A DNA stretch of 35,194 nt from Nitrospinota bacterium (GTDB lineage: Bacteria > Nitrospinota > Nitrospinia > UBA9942). The stretch covers positions 1 to 35,194 of the forward strand of contig JACQBS010000157.1 of assembly GCA_016194325.1 (NCBI GenBank), given 5' to 3'. This document shows positions 1 to 8,158 of this stretch, in pieces. Under the pieces are notes generated by a model. That model was not told where the DNA came from and did no database searches. It worked only from the letters and a program-made list of their open reading frames with translations. The position numbers and the translations under genes were made by a program. Numbering within the stretch: position 1 is the first letter of the stretch; each line of letters opens with the position of its first letter.

Positions 1-176
1 GGCGTGTAAGCACAGGTGGAAGGGGATTACCAAAAGAGGCGACGCCATGGGATTCGGCAATGCCTGTATGGCAATTGGATTTAACCGAAGACCAGAGATG
101 GAAAATCATAATGGCAGAATATGACCTTGCCCAGAAAACAGGAAGGATACCGGAAAAGGCTGCAGAGGCGAAGTAA
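1..176 (+). CDS. c-type cytochrome, C-terminal fragment (5' end outside window)
   Basis: An open frame (codons in phase with position 3) runs from the window edge to a TAA at 174-176 and encodes about 57 residues. The segment with MPVWQLDLTEDQRWKII resembles the end of class I cytochrome c domains: a methionine in an xMPxW context that could be the distal heme ligand, followed by the terminal helix (LTEDQRWKIIMAEYDLA). The CXXCH motif would lie upstream, outside the window. It precedes another cytochrome on the same strand with a 93-base gap, so the two probably belong to one respiratory cluster. Only the last part is visible, so the heme count and partner enzyme cannot be stated. Confidence 0.65.
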   Translation, partial: RVSTGGRGLPKEATPWDSAMPVWQLDLTEDQRWKIIMAEYDLAQKTGRIPEKAAEAK

Positions 177-183
177 ACAAGAT

Positions 184-250
184 GCAAGTTTCAAGATACA
201 AGATGCAAGAATTGAGACTTAAACTTGAAACTTGTAACTTGCAGCTTGCA
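184..250. repeat. inverted low-complexity repeat (CAAGTTTCAAG type)
   Basis: AAGTTTCAAG at 186-195 is perfectly complementary to CTTGAAACTT at 224-233, and both arms continue as degenerate CAAG/CTTG-rich sequence. The repeat lies between the two cytochrome genes and reaches to within 20 bases of the second start codon. Confidence 0.6.
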
Positions 251-269
251 ACTAAAAATGGAGGAAATA

Positions 270-1961
270 ATGAAAAGGATTTTTTTATCTTGTGTTTTAC
301 TGCTTACTGTTTACTGCTTACTGCTTACTGTGGCTTATGCCGGGGAGATACCTGCAAAACCAAAGATTCCAAATACACCCGAAGCAATAGAGGCTGGAAA
401 GAAGATATATTTTAAGAGATGCAGTTTCTGTCACGGACTTACAGGAGGAGGGGATGGTCCTGTTGCCGAGCTTTTAAGCCCGAGACCGAGGAATTTTCAG
501 ACAGGGTTGTTCAAATTCCGCTCCACGGAGAGCGGGGCTTTGCCGATAGATGAGGATATGTTTTTTATTGTATCACATGGAATAAAAGGCACTGCTATGG
601 AGAGCTTTGATATTGACAAGAAAAAGAGCGGTCTGACAGAAGATGAGAGATGGCAGGTAATATATTTTATTCAAACCCTGTCGGATATGTGGAAGGATGA
701 CGAGGAATTTAAAAACAGTAAAGACCCTGATGACCAAAATGACTACCGCTACAATAAAATTATTAAAATAGGAGAGCCGCCGCCATTTTCAAAGGAAATC
801 GTTGAAAAGGGTAAAGAGGTTTATAAAAACTCAAAATGCTGGGAATGCCATGGAATGGACGGCAGGGGAGACGGAAAATCCGCTCCTACCCTAAAAGACG
901 ACTGGAAATTTTCTATTCGTCCAAGGAATTTAACGAAGCCGTGGACATACAAGGGGGGGAATGATGTAAAGGATATATTCTTCAAATTTACTACAGGATT
1001 GAACGGAACGCCGATGCCCTCTTTTAAGCTTACAGTTCCCGACGAAGACAGGTGGGCATTGTCCAATTATGTAAAGTCACTCCATTACCAGCCTAAGGAC
1101 AATATTATTTTAAAATCAAAACTCATAGAAGGGGATATTCCCACAGACCCGAATGACAAGAGGTGGAATGAAACTGATAATATTGATGTCCGGCTTACAG
1201 GTCAGGTATTGGTTAAACCCCGCTGGCAGAATTTCTCTATAGATATGGTAACTGTCAGGTCTTTTTATAATGATAAGGAGATTGGTTTTCAATTAACATG
1301 GGATGACCCCTTTAAAGATATTGTTCATGAGGGGAGTGAGAATATGCATCAGACCTATACAGATGCACCGACACAGAATGGAATTATCAAGACCTATGTG
1401 GAGATATACTCACCCGACTATAAACCCAATAATTTTAAGGATGCAACTGCACTTAAATTGAGGGATGCTATTGCCCTTCAATTCCCTACAAAATTTGAGG
1501 AGGGGACTGAGAAACCGCATTTCCTCAATGGAAGTTCAGGTAAGCCTGTAAACCTCTGGTATTGGAGGGCGGATTACAATGAAGACACCTCAAAAGGGAA
1601 ACCTGTTATAGAGCTCACATCTACGGATTTTAAAAACTCCTTCAGCACTCATCCTGATAATAGCCAGATGGTGGATGGGAAGGCTGTATTCAAGGATGGA
1701 CAGTGGAAATTGGTTATGAAAAGATCCCTGAATACAGATGATAAAGGTGATATTCAGTTTATAAAGGGGAAATTTATACCTATGGCAATAAATGCATGGG
1801 ATGGATCAAATGGTGAATCGGGGATGAGTAAATCAGTATCATCGTGGCATTATGTGATTCTTGAAACACCCGTTCCTTCAAAGGTCTATCTCTATACCTT
1901 GCTTTCCATAATTGCTGTGGGTGTTGTGGAGATTGTCCTTGTGAAAAAAACAAAAACATGA
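270..1961 (+). CDS. Membrane-anchored diheme cytochrome c with ethylbenzene-dehydrogenase-gamma-like heme domain
   Basis: A 563-residue protein predicted to carry electrons in the periplasm. The ATG at 270 is preferred over 225 because GGAGG lies at 260-264 and the following residues form a signal peptide ending AYA near residue 24. Two class I cytochrome domains follow, with CSFCH at 51-55 (possible Met ligand in GTAMESF, about 110) and CWECH at 190-194 (GTPMPSF, about 260). Residues about 310-535 (VLVKPRWQNF, IGFQLTWDDPF) resemble the heme-binding gamma subunit of type II DMSO-reductase-family enzymes such as ethylbenzene dehydrogenase or nitrite oxidoreductase NxrC. A single membrane helix lies at about 539-558. 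The role as electron partner of a Tat-exported molybdoenzyme is inferred; Moco and Tat genes 7-14 kb downstream fit. Part of the signal-peptide core is encoded by repeated CTTACTG units. Confidence 0.85.
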   Translation: MKRIFLSCVLLLTVYCLLLTVAYAGEIPAKPKIPNTPEAIEAGKKIYFKRCSFCHGLTGGGDGPVAELLSPRPRNFQTGLFKFRSTESGALPIDEDMFFIVSHGIKGTAMESFDIDKKKSGLTEDERWQVIYFIQTLSDMWKDDEEFKNSKDPDDQNDYRYNKIIKIGEPPPFSKEIVEKGKEVYKNSKCWECHGMDGRGDGKSAPTLKDDWKFSIRPRNLTKPWTYKGGNDVKDIFFKFTTGLNGTPMPSFKLTVPDEDRWALSNYVKSLHYQPKDNIILKSKLIEGDIPTDPNDKRWNETDNIDVRLTGQVLVKPRWQNFSIDMVTVRSFYNDKEIGFQLTWDDPFKDIVHEGSENMHQTYTDAPTQNGIIKTYVEIYSPDYKPNNFKDATALKLRDAIALQFPTKFEEGTEKPHFLNGSSGKPVNLWYWRADYNEDTSKGKPVIELTSTDFKNSFSTHPDNSQMVDGKAVFKDGQWKLVMKRSLNTDDKGDIQFIKGKFIPMAINAWDGSNGESGMSKSVSSWHYVILETPVPSKVYLYTLLSIIAVGVVEIVLVKKTKT

Positions 1962-1972
1962 TTTGAAGTGTA

Positions 1973-2018
1973 AGTGTCAGTGTGAGTGTGAGAAAAAACA
2001 ATTCTTTTAACTGACACT
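1973..2018. terminator. inverted repeat / possible stem-loop after the diheme cytochrome gene
   Basis: AGTGTCAGT at 1973-1981 is perfectly complementary to ACTGACACT at 2010-2018, within a run of GTGTCAGTGTGAG-like units. There is no U-tract after it, so it could equally be one of the paired low-complexity repeats that fill the intergenic gaps here. Confidence 0.4.
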
Positions 2019-2042
2019 GACACTATTAACTAACACTATTAT

Positions 2043-2231
2043 ATGACCAGAGAAGAGGCAGCAAGGATATATCTTGAAGGGTTAATGGATAAGAATGTAG
2101 AAATAGAAAAGTATTTTGAAGCGGCAAGGGTTCTTTCTGCTGAGGATAAATCTAAACTACATCAGGCAATTACAGGGTATAAAACGCCATCGGAAATAAC
2201 TATAACTAAGATAGAGGGTGATTCTTTTTAG
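2043..2231 (+). CDS. Small protein of unknown function (62 aa)
   Basis: Not a family I recognise. The 62-residue product is soluble and charged, with an amphipathic helical first half (EEAARIYLEGLMDKNVEIEK) and a short beta-like tail. It has no signal peptide, membrane segment or cysteine. It sits 81 bases after the cytochrome and before the ferritin-like gene on the same strand. No good Shine-Dalgarno sequence precedes the ATG. Its balanced composition, unlike the repeat-derived frames around it, is the main reason to believe it is real. A small accessory protein of the cytochrome cluster is one guess, nothing more. Confidence 0.5.
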   Translation: MTREEAARIYLEGLMDKNVEIEKYFEAARVLSAEDKSKLHQAITGYKTPSEITITKIEGDSF

Positions 2232-2238
2232 GAAATTA

Positions 2239-2361
2239 TAAAAATTTGCCACAGAGTTCACAGAGAACACAGAGATAAGAAATAAATTTGGACACAGATA
2301 AACACAGAAAAATCAGGATAAAGAATTTTAATTTTATTTATCTGTGTCCATCTTCTGTGGT
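2239..2361. repeat. paired CACAGAG/GGACACAG intergenic repeat
   Basis: A GCCACAGAG-CACAGAG-CACAGAG string (from about 2243) is followed by a perfect 13-base inverted pair: GGACACAGATAAA at 2290-2302 and TTTATCTGTGTCC at 2337-2349. Related strings recur near 7.0, 11.3, 11.8, 15.0 and 27.1-27.3 kb. Any reading frame across this stretch is repeat translation. Confidence 0.75.
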
Positions 2362-2389
2362 TTTATTAGGTTTTTTTCTTCATAAAATT

Positions 2390-2890
2390 GTGTCGGATGA
2401 ACTGGATAATATCCTGAATCTATTCTTTGAAATAGAGCTGAAGACAGCAGAGATATATCTGTCGTTTCATGGAAGATTTATGAGTGATGAAGATATTGCC
2501 TCCTTATGGGCAGGAATGGCAGGAGATGAGATTAGACATGCAAAAATTATCAGGGCATTAGGATTATTATCAGATAGACACAGAGACCTATTCTCATTGC
2601 CTGAGTGTTTGGATATAGAAACACTAAAAGTTTTGCTGCAGAAGTTAAATAGCTTGCATGCTGGTATTGATAAGGAAGTCCTCTCCATTTCATCTGCAAT
2701 AAAGGTAGCTGCAGAGATAGAAGATACATTTGTAGAGGAATTTAGTGCCTTACATCATTTACAGGATACAGATTTGAAAGATGTCATTGCCAGTTTATAT
2801 AGTGATAGTCAGGGGCATTTGGAGAGGTTAAAGATGGTACAATTAACCCTTTACACTAACCTTCTCCCCACAGGGGAGAGGGAGGGGTGA
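2390..2890 (+). CDS. Ferritin-like / rubrerythrin-type diiron protein
   Basis: Predicted four-helix-bundle protein of about 166 residues. The longer frame upstream (from 2288) is repeat sequence, so I place the start at the GTG at 2390, where VSDELDNILNLFFEIELKTAEIYL begins helix 1; no clear Shine-Dalgarno sequence supports it. Candidate diiron ligands are glutamates in helix 1 (FEIELKTAE), the ExxH of GDEIRHAKII in helix 2, glutamates of EIEDTFVEEF in helix 3 and the final SQGHLERL. There is no rubredoxin-like CxxC domain, so it is a short rubrerythrin or ferritin-like relative, perhaps handling peroxide or iron. The last about 12 residues (NLLPTGEREG) are encoded by an inserted CTCCCC/GGGGAG repeat, so the natural C-terminus has been replaced or extended. 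Confidence 0.65.
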   Translation: MSDELDNILNLFFEIELKTAEIYLSFHGRFMSDEDIASLWAGMAGDEIRHAKIIRALGLLSDRHRDLFSLPECLDIETLKVLLQKLNSLHAGIDKEVLSISSAIKVAAEIEDTFVEEFSALHHLQDTDLKDVIASLYSDSQGHLERLKMVQLTLYTNLLPTGEREG

Positions 2891-2916
2891 GGGGGGACTT
2901 ATTGAAACATTAAAAT

Positions 2917-4425
2917 ATGCTCTTTAACTCAATTGCTAAAAAATTATTGATTCCTACTCTGCTCCTCGTGGTCATCCTGTTTGCGTCTATGGGAGTGGTC
3001 ATGGTCAGAAACAGCCGTGCATCAATCGGCAATAGCATGGCTTCAAAGGGGAATGCGCAGGCTAATCTGCTAAAAGAAATCAGCCCCGCATTTTATGCAA
3101 CCTTTGATTTTTCCACACTGGAGAAATTTGTCAAGGAGACTCTCAAAGATCCGGAAGTGGTGTTTACTGTGTTTTATGATGAAAATAGGCAGCCGATTAC
3201 CAACAGTGTAAAGGAGCCTGCCGATGCCTCTCAACTGTTAATTTATGAACGGGAAATAAATGACGATGGCGGAAAAATAATAGGTTTTTTGAAGACGGGG
3301 TATAGCAAGGAAAAGCTGTCAGATGAGTTAAAGAGAGGCATTATCACAGTTGTCTCCACTATTGCAGTATCCACGGTTTTACTCATCATAGGGATTATCT
3401 TTCTTGTAAACCGTTTTGTCTCCTCTCCTATAAATTGCGTCGTAGAGATGTTAAAGGATATTGCCACAGGTGAAGGGGACCTGACGAAAAAAATCACATC
3501 CATGTCAAGATGTGAAGTTGGAGAACTGTCAAACTGGTTCAATACATTTGTGGGAAAGATTCATGACATGATAGTCCAGATTAGCCAGACTGCCTTAAAT
3601 GCAGCATCGGCATCGGAAAACTTAAGCGCATCAGCCGTTCAGATTGCTAAGGGCACAAAGAGTCAGATGGAAAAGGCTGCTCAGGTTGCAGCATCGTCAG
3701 AGGAGATGAGTGCGACTGTTATTGAGGTTACAAAAAATTCATCAAGTGCGTCAGAGGCTGCAAAGAATTCAAACAAGATTGCACAGAAGGGCAAAGACAT
3801 AGTTGAGAGGACAGTCAGCGGCATGGATGACATTACAATGGCTGTGAAGGAATCAGCATCACTCATAAAAGAGCTTGGTGCCCGTTCAAACGAGATAGGG
3901 GAAATCATAAAGGTGATTGACGATATAGCAGACCAGACAAATCTACTTGCATTAAATGCAGCGATAGAGGCAGCGAGGGCTGGAGAGCATGGGAGGGGAT
4001 TTGCAGTTGTGGCGGATGAGGTAAGAAAATTAGCCGAAAAGACGACAAAGGCTACAAAGGAAATAGGCGGGATGATACATACCATACAGGATGAGACAAA
4101 TAAGGCGGTAATGTCAATGGGTGTGGTAACAAATGAGGTGGAAGACAAGGCAAGGCTAACAAAAGATGCAGGGGATGCCCTATTGGAGATAGTATCAAAT
4201 GCAGACAAGCTGACAGGCATGATTCAGCAGATAGCGGTGGCATCTGAAGAGGAATCTGCAGCCATTGACCAGATAAGCAAGGATATACAGGATATAGCAA
4301 ATACAACTAAGGAGACTGCCAATAGTTCCAATCATATAGCAGAGGCAAGCAGCAATTTATCAAGGCTTGCATCTGAGCTTCAATCCTTGCTTTCAAAATT
4401 TAAGATTAAAGGAGGTGATGTTTAG
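2917..4425 (+). CDS. Methyl-accepting chemotaxis protein with periplasmic sensor domain
   Basis: A 502-residue transmembrane chemoreceptor. It has a membrane helix at about 10-30, a periplasmic domain of about 110 residues (single-Cache size, including [17 protein letters not shown]), a second helix at about 143-165, a HAMP segment ([25 protein letters not shown]) and a long coiled-coil signalling domain. The signalling hairpin carries the highly conserved core [20 protein letters not shown], which binds CheA/CheW. There is no C-terminal CheR-binding pentapeptide. The core is nearly identical, also at DNA level, to the receptor at 5402-7012. The two receptors flank a PstS-like binding protein gene. 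The ligand is unknown. Confidence 0.92.
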   Translation: MLFNSIAKKLLIPTLLLVVILFASMGVVMVRNSRASIGNSMASKGNAQANLLKEISPAFYATFDFSTLEKFVKETLKDPEVVFTVFYDENRQPITNSVKEPADASQLLIYEREINDDGGKIIGFLKTGYSKEKLSDELKRGIITVVSTIAVSTVLLIIGIIFLVNRFVSSPINCVVEMLKDIATGEGDLTKKITSMSRCEVGELSNWFNTFVGKIHDMIVQISQTALNAASASENLSASAVQIAKGTKSQMEKAAQVAASSEEMSATVIEVTKNSSSASEAAKNSNKIAQKGKDIVERTVSGMDDITMAVKESASLIKELGARSNEIGEIIKVIDDIADQTNLLALNAAIEAARAGEHGRGFAVVADEVRKLAEKTTKATKEIGGMIHTIQDETNKAVMSMGVVTNEVEDKARLTKDAGDALLEIVSNADKLTGMIQQIAVASEEESAAIDQISKDIQDIANTTKETANSSNHIAEASSNLSRLASELQSLLSKFKIKGGDV

Positions 4426-4558
4426 TAACTTTCCTCAGATAACCCTCCTTTCATCCTAAATTATATAAGGGGGGAAAAAGAGAGGTGAAAAATCTGTAAA
4501 AATCTGTGTAATCTGTGGTTTCAGTTAGATTTTTGTTTTAGAAAATCAGAGAATCTCA

Positions 4559-4583
4559 AAGCTCAAGGTTTTGCTTTGAGCTT
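4559..4583 (+). promoter_or_regulatory. stem-loop just upstream of the PstS-like gene's ribosome-binding site
   Basis: AAGCTCAA at 4559-4566 pairs perfectly with TTGAGCTT at 4576-4583 around a nine-base loop. The strong Shine-Dalgarno AAGGAGG follows at 4587-4593 and the ATG at 4599. The position allows a translation-modulating hairpin or a terminator of the upstream transcript, but there is no U-tract. The rest of the 4426-4598 gap holds AATCTGTG-type degenerate repeats. Confidence 0.45.
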
Positions 4584-4598
4584 CTTAAGGAGGTAGTT

Positions 4599-5396
4599 AT
4601 GAGAAAAATATTTAGCACCTCAATCTTGGGTATAGTTTTTATCACTGCCATCTTTATTGCAGTCCCTTCTCTAATTTTTGCCGGAGAGATTACCTATGTA
4701 GGCTCATCTACTGTTGGGGAATTTATGAAAGAGGCTGCCAAGGTGTATAATAAGTCCACTTTTAAAATAGACACAGGGCCTGAAAGCGACGGCGGGGAAA
4801 ATGCTACAGCAGTTGGAAAAACCGATATTGGCGGAGTTGCGAGAGAGGTAAAGCCCGAGATACTCGCAAAAGGGGTTAAGGGGGTTTTAATAGGAAAGGA
4901 TGCCATAGGAGTTCTTGTGAACCCTGCCAACATGGTATCAGACCTCTCCTTTGCTCAATTAAAGGGAATATTCACAGGCAAGATTACAAACTGGAAGGAA
5001 GTCGGTGGGACAGATCTTCCCATTACAGTTTATATAGTCAATCCTCAATCCGCTACCCGAAAGGTTTTTACCAATATTGTGCTCGGAGGGGAAGATTATA
5101 GCGGGAAAAATATAGAAACTGTAAGGCCCTACCCGGCTGTTATAGATAAGGTTGCAGCCGATAAAGGTGGAATTGGTCAATTGAGTTTAGCCATCATAGG
5201 AGGGAATAAATCCGTTACAAAAGTCAGGGTTAATGGCCAGCTTTCAGTCACAAATAACAGCGCCTATCCCATTTCGCGTCCCCTCTATCTAATCACAAAG
5301 GGTGAGCCTAAGGGGGAGGTTAAGGATTTTATTGACTGGGCAGTGTCTGCAGAAGGTCAGGCAGTTGTGAAAGAAAAGTTTATTGGAATTAAGTAA
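4599..5396 (+). CDS. Periplasmic phosphate-type (PstS-like) substrate-binding protein
   Basis: A 265-residue secreted binding protein with a signal peptide ending about residue 28 (LIFAG). The mature start [13 protein letters not shown] and the later [36 protein letters not shown] and SATRKVF segments are hallmarks of the PstS/PBP-like superfamily, which binds phosphate or a similar oxyanion. A strong AAGGAGG supports the start. No ABC permease or ATPase (PstC, PstA, PstB) lies nearby. Instead the stop codon is five bases from the start of a chemoreceptor gene. That arrangement suggests a sensing role: the loaded binding protein would touch the receptor's periplasmic domain. This is inference; a transporter encoded elsewhere is also possible. 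Confidence 0.85.
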   Translation: MRKIFSTSILGIVFITAIFIAVPSLIFAGEITYVGSSTVGEFMKEAAKVYNKSTFKIDTGPESDGGENATAVGKTDIGGVAREVKPEILAKGVKGVLIGKDAIGVLVNPANMVSDLSFAQLKGIFTGKITNWKEVGGTDLPITVYIVNPQSATRKVFTNIVLGGEDYSGKNIETVRPYPAVIDKVAADKGGIGQLSLAIIGGNKSVTKVRVNGQLSVTNNSAYPISRPLYLITKGEPKGEVKDFIDWAVSAEGQAVVKEKFIGIK

Positions 5397-5401
5397 GGAA
5401 T

Positions 5402-7012
5402 ATGTTTAAAAATTTTTCTATTAAAAAGAAATTTATTGTCCTGTTTGGTGTGATTCTATTAATCTCCATTTTTAGCGGAATTAACAGCTATCGTGCCTTA
5501 ACAGGCATCAGGGGGAATTGGGATTTTTACCAGAGGCAGGTGGCAAAGCGACAGGAGCTGCTTATGGCTATTAAAGCGCAATTTGGCTATGGCGGGGCTA
5601 TTCACAATTTCAAAAATATCGTCCTTAGAGGGGAGCAGAAATTTGCTGACCGCTTTAATACCAACTATGAATCGCTTACAAATACGATTAAGCAGTATCT
5701 GTCATTAGAGAATCTATCTAATGAAGAAAGGCAATCCCTTTTAATCATACAGGAGACGGCGAATAAATACAGGGGAGGAGTTGCCACTGCACAGGATCTC
5801 CATAAATCAGGCAGCCCCATTAGCGATATTGACAAGGCTGTTAAGATAGACGATTCGCCGGCGCTGAAGTCATTTGATGTTTTAAACTCGGTATATAATT
5901 CATTGACCGAAGAACAGGGCAAAATATTATCCTCATCTTTAAGAACCGCCTTCACTGCTACTCTTATAGGCTTGTTGATAGCCTTTGTAATAATTCTATT
6001 GTTTGGCACCAGCATAAGCAGGTCTATTACAAAGCCGTTGAATCGGGTAATGGGGGTACTTGAAAAGGTTTCTCAGGGGGATATGAGAGAGAAGGCGGAA
6101 GTGAACTCTACAGATGAAATTGGCGCCCTGTCGCAATATACCAATATACTGGTGGATAAGCTCCATGGAATTATGAGCAAAATAATAACCGCAGCCCAGT
6201 CTGTAACCTCTGCCTCCCGGCAGATGTCCACAACTGCTGACGATATATCAAAGACCATATCGTCACAGAGCGAGCATGTTACACATGTGGCTGCATCTAT
6301 GGAGGAGATGTCTGCGACAATTGTTGAGGTGGCGAAGAATACCTCTGATGCCTCTACTTCTGCCAGACACGCTATGGAGGCGGCTGAATCAGGAAATAAA
6401 ATTGTGATGGAAGGCATAAACAGCACCAACAATATTGCAAAGGTGGTTATGGAATCTACGAGGATGGTTGAGAATCTTGGAGCCAATTCACAGAAAATCG
6501 GCGAGATAATAAAGGTGATTGACGATATAGCAGACCAGACAAATCTCCTTGCACTTAATGCAGCAATAGAGGCGGCAAGGGCAGGCGAGCATGGCAGAGG
6601 ATTTGCCGTTGTAGCGGATGAGGTCAGGAAGCTTGCTGAAAAGACGACAAAGGCGACAAAGGAGATTGCCGATATGATTAAGGCGATTCAGATGAACACA
6701 GAGGAGACGGTGAAGTCAATGGAGGCGGGGAGGAAAGAGGTTGAGTCAGGGGTAGAATTATCTAAGAAGATTGGAGACTCCCTTCAGGATATAATCAAAT
6801 CGGTTAAAACCGTTACAGATATGATAAATCAGATAGCGACTGCTTCAGAGGAGCAGGCGACTGCAAGTGAAGAGGTGAGCGGCAATATGGAGACGATTTC
6901 AAATGCTGTCAGGCAGTTTTCAACTGATGCTCAGCAGAGTGCAGAGGTTGCAAAGGGCTTGAGTCAACAGGCTATGGTGCTGGGGGATCTGGTCGGGCAG
7001 TTTAAGTTGTAA
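5402..7012 (+). CDS. Methyl-accepting chemotaxis protein, co-transcribed with the PstS-like protein
   Basis: A 536-residue chemoreceptor starting five bases after the binding-protein stop, so almost certainly in the same operon. It has a membrane helix at about 10-30, a roughly 150-residue helical periplasmic domain containing [11 protein letters not shown] (a motif I have seen in other bacterial sensor proteins but cannot name), a second helix at about 182-203, HAMP ([22 protein letters not shown]) and a full signalling coiled coil. The CheA-contact hairpin contains [20 protein letters not shown]. The sensor domain is unlike that of the receptor at 2917-4425, while the signalling halves are close paralogues. 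There is no CheR pentapeptide. It is the likely partner of the adjacent binding protein. Confidence 0.93.
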   Translation: MFKNFSIKKKFIVLFGVILLISIFSGINSYRALTGIRGNWDFYQRQVAKRQELLMAIKAQFGYGGAIHNFKNIVLRGEQKFADRFNTNYESLTNTIKQYLSLENLSNEERQSLLIIQETANKYRGGVATAQDLHKSGSPISDIDKAVKIDDSPALKSFDVLNSVYNSLTEEQGKILSSSLRTAFTATLIGLLIAFVIILLFGTSISRSITKPLNRVMGVLEKVSQGDMREKAEVNSTDEIGALSQYTNILVDKLHGIMSKIITAAQSVTSASRQMSTTADDISKTISSQSEHVTHVAASMEEMSATIVEVAKNTSDASTSARHAMEAAESGNKIVMEGINSTNNIAKVVMESTRMVENLGANSQKIGEIIKVIDDIADQTNLLALNAAIEAARAGEHGRGFAVVADEVRKLAEKTTKATKEIADMIKAIQMNTEETVKSMEAGRKEVESGVELSKKIGDSLQDIIKSVKTVTDMINQIATASEEQATASEEVSGNMETISNAVRQFSTDAQQSAEVAKGLSQQAMVLGDLVGQFKL

Positions 7013-7030
7013 ATTGTTCATGTATATTAT

Positions 7031-7128
7031 AAAATTTGCCATAGACTTTCACAGACTTCTAATAATTTGAAATTTCAAATTTGAAATTTGAGATTTTAAT
7101 TATAGTCTGTGTGAGTCTGTGGCAAAAT
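7031..7128. repeat. inverted CACAGAC repeat pair with central AT palindrome
   Basis: TTTGCCATAGACTTTCACAGAC (left arm, ending 7056) is answered by GTCTGTG...GTCTGTGGCAAAA at 7105-7127. The centre holds the self-complementary AAATTTCAAATTTGAAATTT core. This would fold into a cruciform or hairpin between the chemoreceptor and the KNPC-protein gene. It has the same sequence family as the repeats near 2.2, 15.0 and 27.2 kb. Confidence 0.7.
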
Positions 7129-7166
7129 CAGGTTTTTGTCGTTTTCAGGAAAGGAGGTGATATAGC

Positions 7167-7658
7167 GTGTATCAAAACTGGAAGAAGGTGGTTATTACGG
7201 TTTTACTGACATTACCATTGATTATGTTAGGGGGAGTCAGTGATGTCTATGCAAAGAAGAACCCCTGTGCTGTAAAGAATCCCTGTGGTGCTAAAAATCC
7301 CTGCGGGATGAAGAATCCATGCGGTGTTGCCAGCGCCCTTATATGCCCGAAGGATGTTAAGCCAGAGGCATGTCATTTCAATGTGGATGGGATAAGCCAT
7401 TTTAAAGAGGGTCACTGGGATGTGGCTGTAAAACATTTTTCAGATGCTGTGAAGGCAGACCCGAATTTTGCTGAGGCACACTACAATCTGGCACTTTCTC
7501 TGGACAAACAGGGTAAACATGCAGAGGCTACAGAACATTTTAAGATGGCTTTAAAGCATGGAGCGAAAAACGAGATGATACAGAAGTCGGAAATATTGAA
7601 AGCACATCTTGGGAAGCACCCCTGCGGTAAACATCCATGTGGGATGAAACACCCTTGA
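7167..7658 (+). CDS. Secreted KNPC-repeat / TPR protein with possible in-frame TGA near its end
   Basis: Starts at GTG 7167, with a near-perfect AAAGGAGGTGA at 7150-7160. A signal peptide covers about residues 1-29. Four tandem KNPC units (31-52, pattern KNPCGxK) follow, then a CxxxxxxxxCH segment at 60-70, a pair of TPR helices (about 72-135, AEAHYNLALSLDKQGKHAEATEHF) and C-terminal KHPCG units. TPRs suggest protein-protein contact; the spaced cysteines and histidines suggest metal or heme contact, but function is unknown. The reading frame stops at TGA 7656-7658 exactly where a Cys codon is expected, and the same repeat continues in frame (GMKHPCGMKNPCGKK) to TAG at 7704-7706. A multiheme cytochrome gene starts at 7691 inside that extension. 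Confidence 0.85.
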   Translation: MYQNWKKVVITVLLTLPLIMLGGVSDVYAKKNPCAVKNPCGAKNPCGMKNPCGVASALICPKDVKPEACHFNVDGISHFKEGHWDVAVKHFSDAVKADPNFAEAHYNLALSLDKQGKHAEATEHFKMALKHGAKNEMIQKSEILKAHLGKHPCGKHPCGMKHP

Positions 7659-7706
7659 GGTATGAAGCACCCCTGTGGAATGAAGAATCCATGTGGAAAA
7701 AAATAG
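7656..7706 (+). other. In-frame continuation of the KNPC repeat after a TGA codon
   Basis: After TGA 7656-7658 the same frame encodes 15 more residues of the KHPCG/KNPCG repeat and ends at TAG 7704-7706. The TGA occupies a Cys position of the repeat (HP-[TGA]-GMK). TGA is used as an ordinary stop by other genes in this window, so a wholesale code change is not supported. Nonsense mutation, sequencing error or local recoding remain possible. Confidence 0.7.
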
Positions 7707-8032
7707 CATCGCTTGTTATTATTGCCGGAAGTTTAATAATCTTCTCCTCCGCAGTAAGCGGGGGAGAGGATTTTCTATCTCCATCGGAATATTGGAAAAG
7801 ACCCATCCCTTTGCAAATTTCAAATTCCAACTCCGAACTTCCATTATCTTTCCACCCCGAAGACTGTGGAGAATGTCATAAGGAACAATACAAAGGATGG
7901 AAAGAATCTCTGCACAGCAGGGCGGTAGGACCAGGGCTTTTAAGTCAGATTGACCCTCATAATGACTCTGAAACTGCGGTATCATGTTATTATTGTCATG
8001 CACCTATGATGGAACAATCAGAAGTAAAGACA

Positions 8033-8053
8033 GGGGCAAGGGGCAAGGGGCAA
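8033..8053 (+). repeat. GGGGCAA heptamer array, three copies, at the cytochrome frameshift
   Basis: Three head-to-tail copies (8033-8039, 8040-8046, 8047-8053). The same heptamer occurs in four copies inside valS (26481-26508, opposite orientation) and proS (30599-30626), where the frame is intact. Translation of the repeat is the recurring peptide ARGKGQGA. Confidence 0.95.
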
Positions 8054-8158
8054 GTAACTACATTAAAAACCAATTCTTTGATAACAAACTTAAGCTTTCA
8101 GGAGTCAGTTGTAGTGTTTGTCATTTGAGGGAGGGGAAAGTATATGGGCCGCCTCCAA

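Noticed and set aside
2288..2389. N-terminal extension of the ferritin-like protein
   Set aside because: The DNA is the GGACACAG/CTGTGTCC repeat pair, so the extra residues are repeat translation.
3681..4220. Long minus-strand frame (179 codons) opposite the first chemoreceptor
   Set aside because: It is antisense to the conserved coiled-coil coding sequence, has Ser/Ala-rich composition typical of such shadows and no start signal.
7656..7706. Firm call of a selenoprotein
   Set aside because: The hairpin after the TGA is weak, no selenocysteine genes are visible, and mutation explains the data equally well.
8033..8053. Programmed ribosomal -1 frameshift in the cytochrome
   Set aside because: There is no X XXY YYZ slippery heptamer such as A AAA AAG at the shift and copy-number change of the 7-base repeat restores the frame exactly.
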